Below are positions 5,999 through 6,133 of a stretch of 6,133 bases of DNA, piece after piece. This DNA comes from CAJXTB01 sp047626195. Its GTDB lineage: Bacteria; Myxococcota_A; UBA796; GCA-2862545. The first letter of the stretch is position 1. Each line of letters begins with the position of its first letter. The stretch covers positions 1-6,133 of the forward strand of contig JBLHSN010000346.1 in NCBI GenBank assembly GCA_047626195.1, in the 5' to 3' direction. Below the pieces are notes generated by a model that worked only from the letters and a program-made list of their open reading frames with translations, did not search any database and had not been told where the DNA came from. The position numbers were made by a program, and so were the translations under genes.

Positions 5999-6035
5999 AA
6001 AAGGATGCGGCGCTTCCCCGTGAAGAGAAGCGCCG
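5999..6035 (-). terminator. intrinsic terminator of rnpB
   Basis: On the minus strand a 9-bp perfect stem (CGGCGCTTC with GAAGCGCCG, plus-strand positions 6008-6016 and 6027-6035) has a 10-nt loop. It is followed by GCATCC and four T (5999-6002). It directly follows the RNase P RNA 3' end. The tail is short and offset by a few bases, so termination may be incomplete and allow some transcription into the block downstream. Confidence 0.7.
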
Positions 6036-6133
6036 GTTCGAGGCACCCGTAAGCCGGGTCCTGTGCCGCAGGTCTGTCGCCAGAGACTGCGGTAATGATC
6101 ATTCATCTAGGCCTGCCGTTACCGACAGGCTCA
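6036..6133 (-). ncRNA. rnpB: RNase P RNA, 3' part (5' part outside window)
   Basis: RNase P RNA is the catalytic RNA that removes 5' leaders from tRNA precursors. Read on the minus strand, the segment shows the conserved 3' region of bacterial type A RNA. The P18 hairpin GAGCCTG...CAGGC (6111-6130) comes first, then CCTAGATGAATGA. A hairpin with stem CCGCAG/CTGCGG follows (6066-6092). Last come ACAGGACCCGGCTTA and the P1 3' strand. These match the E. coli order (TTGAGCC...GGCCTAGATGAATGA...ACAGAACCCGGCTTA) closely. The hairpin before ACAG is longer than the short one in E. coli. The exact 3' end near 6036-6045 is estimated from the terminator stem. The 5' two thirds lie beyond the right edge. 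Confidence 0.95.

Noticed and set aside
1..6133. CRISPR array, insertion sequence or phage integration site at the tRNA
   Set aside because: No regularly spaced repeats, transposase- or integrase-like protein, or duplicate of the tRNA 3' end was seen.

Overview
The window is moderately GC-rich bacterial chromosomal DNA. It holds two standard housekeeping RNA loci and one conserved zinc-ribbon gene around a block of unrecognised accessory coding sequence. A C4 zinc-ribbon gene close to rnpB, a CAT tRNA without encoded CCA and GGAGG-type ribosome binding sites fit an actinobacterium or a deltaproteobacterium/myxococcote-like lineage. The sequence alone does not settle which. I saw no transposase, integrase, CRISPR array or phage gene.

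Left part (1-1022, minus strand): a tRNA with anticodon CAT is followed 64 bp downstream by a partial gene for a putative lipoprotein that runs off the left edge. Divergent from the tRNA, and sharing a 55-bp intergenic region with it, is a complete 240-residue coiled-coil plus C4 zinc-ribbon protein (1078-1800, plus strand).

Middle and right part (1728-5828, minus strand): about 4.1 kb is covered by five open segments (A to E in transcription order, from right to left) that I cannot assign to a family, apart from an SH3-like stretch in segment C. All five lie in exactly the same reading frame. They are separated only by single stop codons: TGA at 5610, TAA at 5139, TAG at 4065 and TGA at 2817. 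Coding-like sequence continues straight after the stops, no frameshift is needed before about position 2040, and only segment A has a clear ribosome binding site. The block is either one roughly 1,300-codon gene split by nonsense codons, or an unusual in-phase array whose later segments are reached by readthrough or reinitiation. This is the main thing worth a second look.

Right edge (5999-6133, minus strand): the 3' part of the RNase P RNA gene (rnpB) is followed by its hairpin terminator. The A-E block lies downstream of rnpB on the same strand, with about 170 bp between, and converges on the zinc-ribbon gene.
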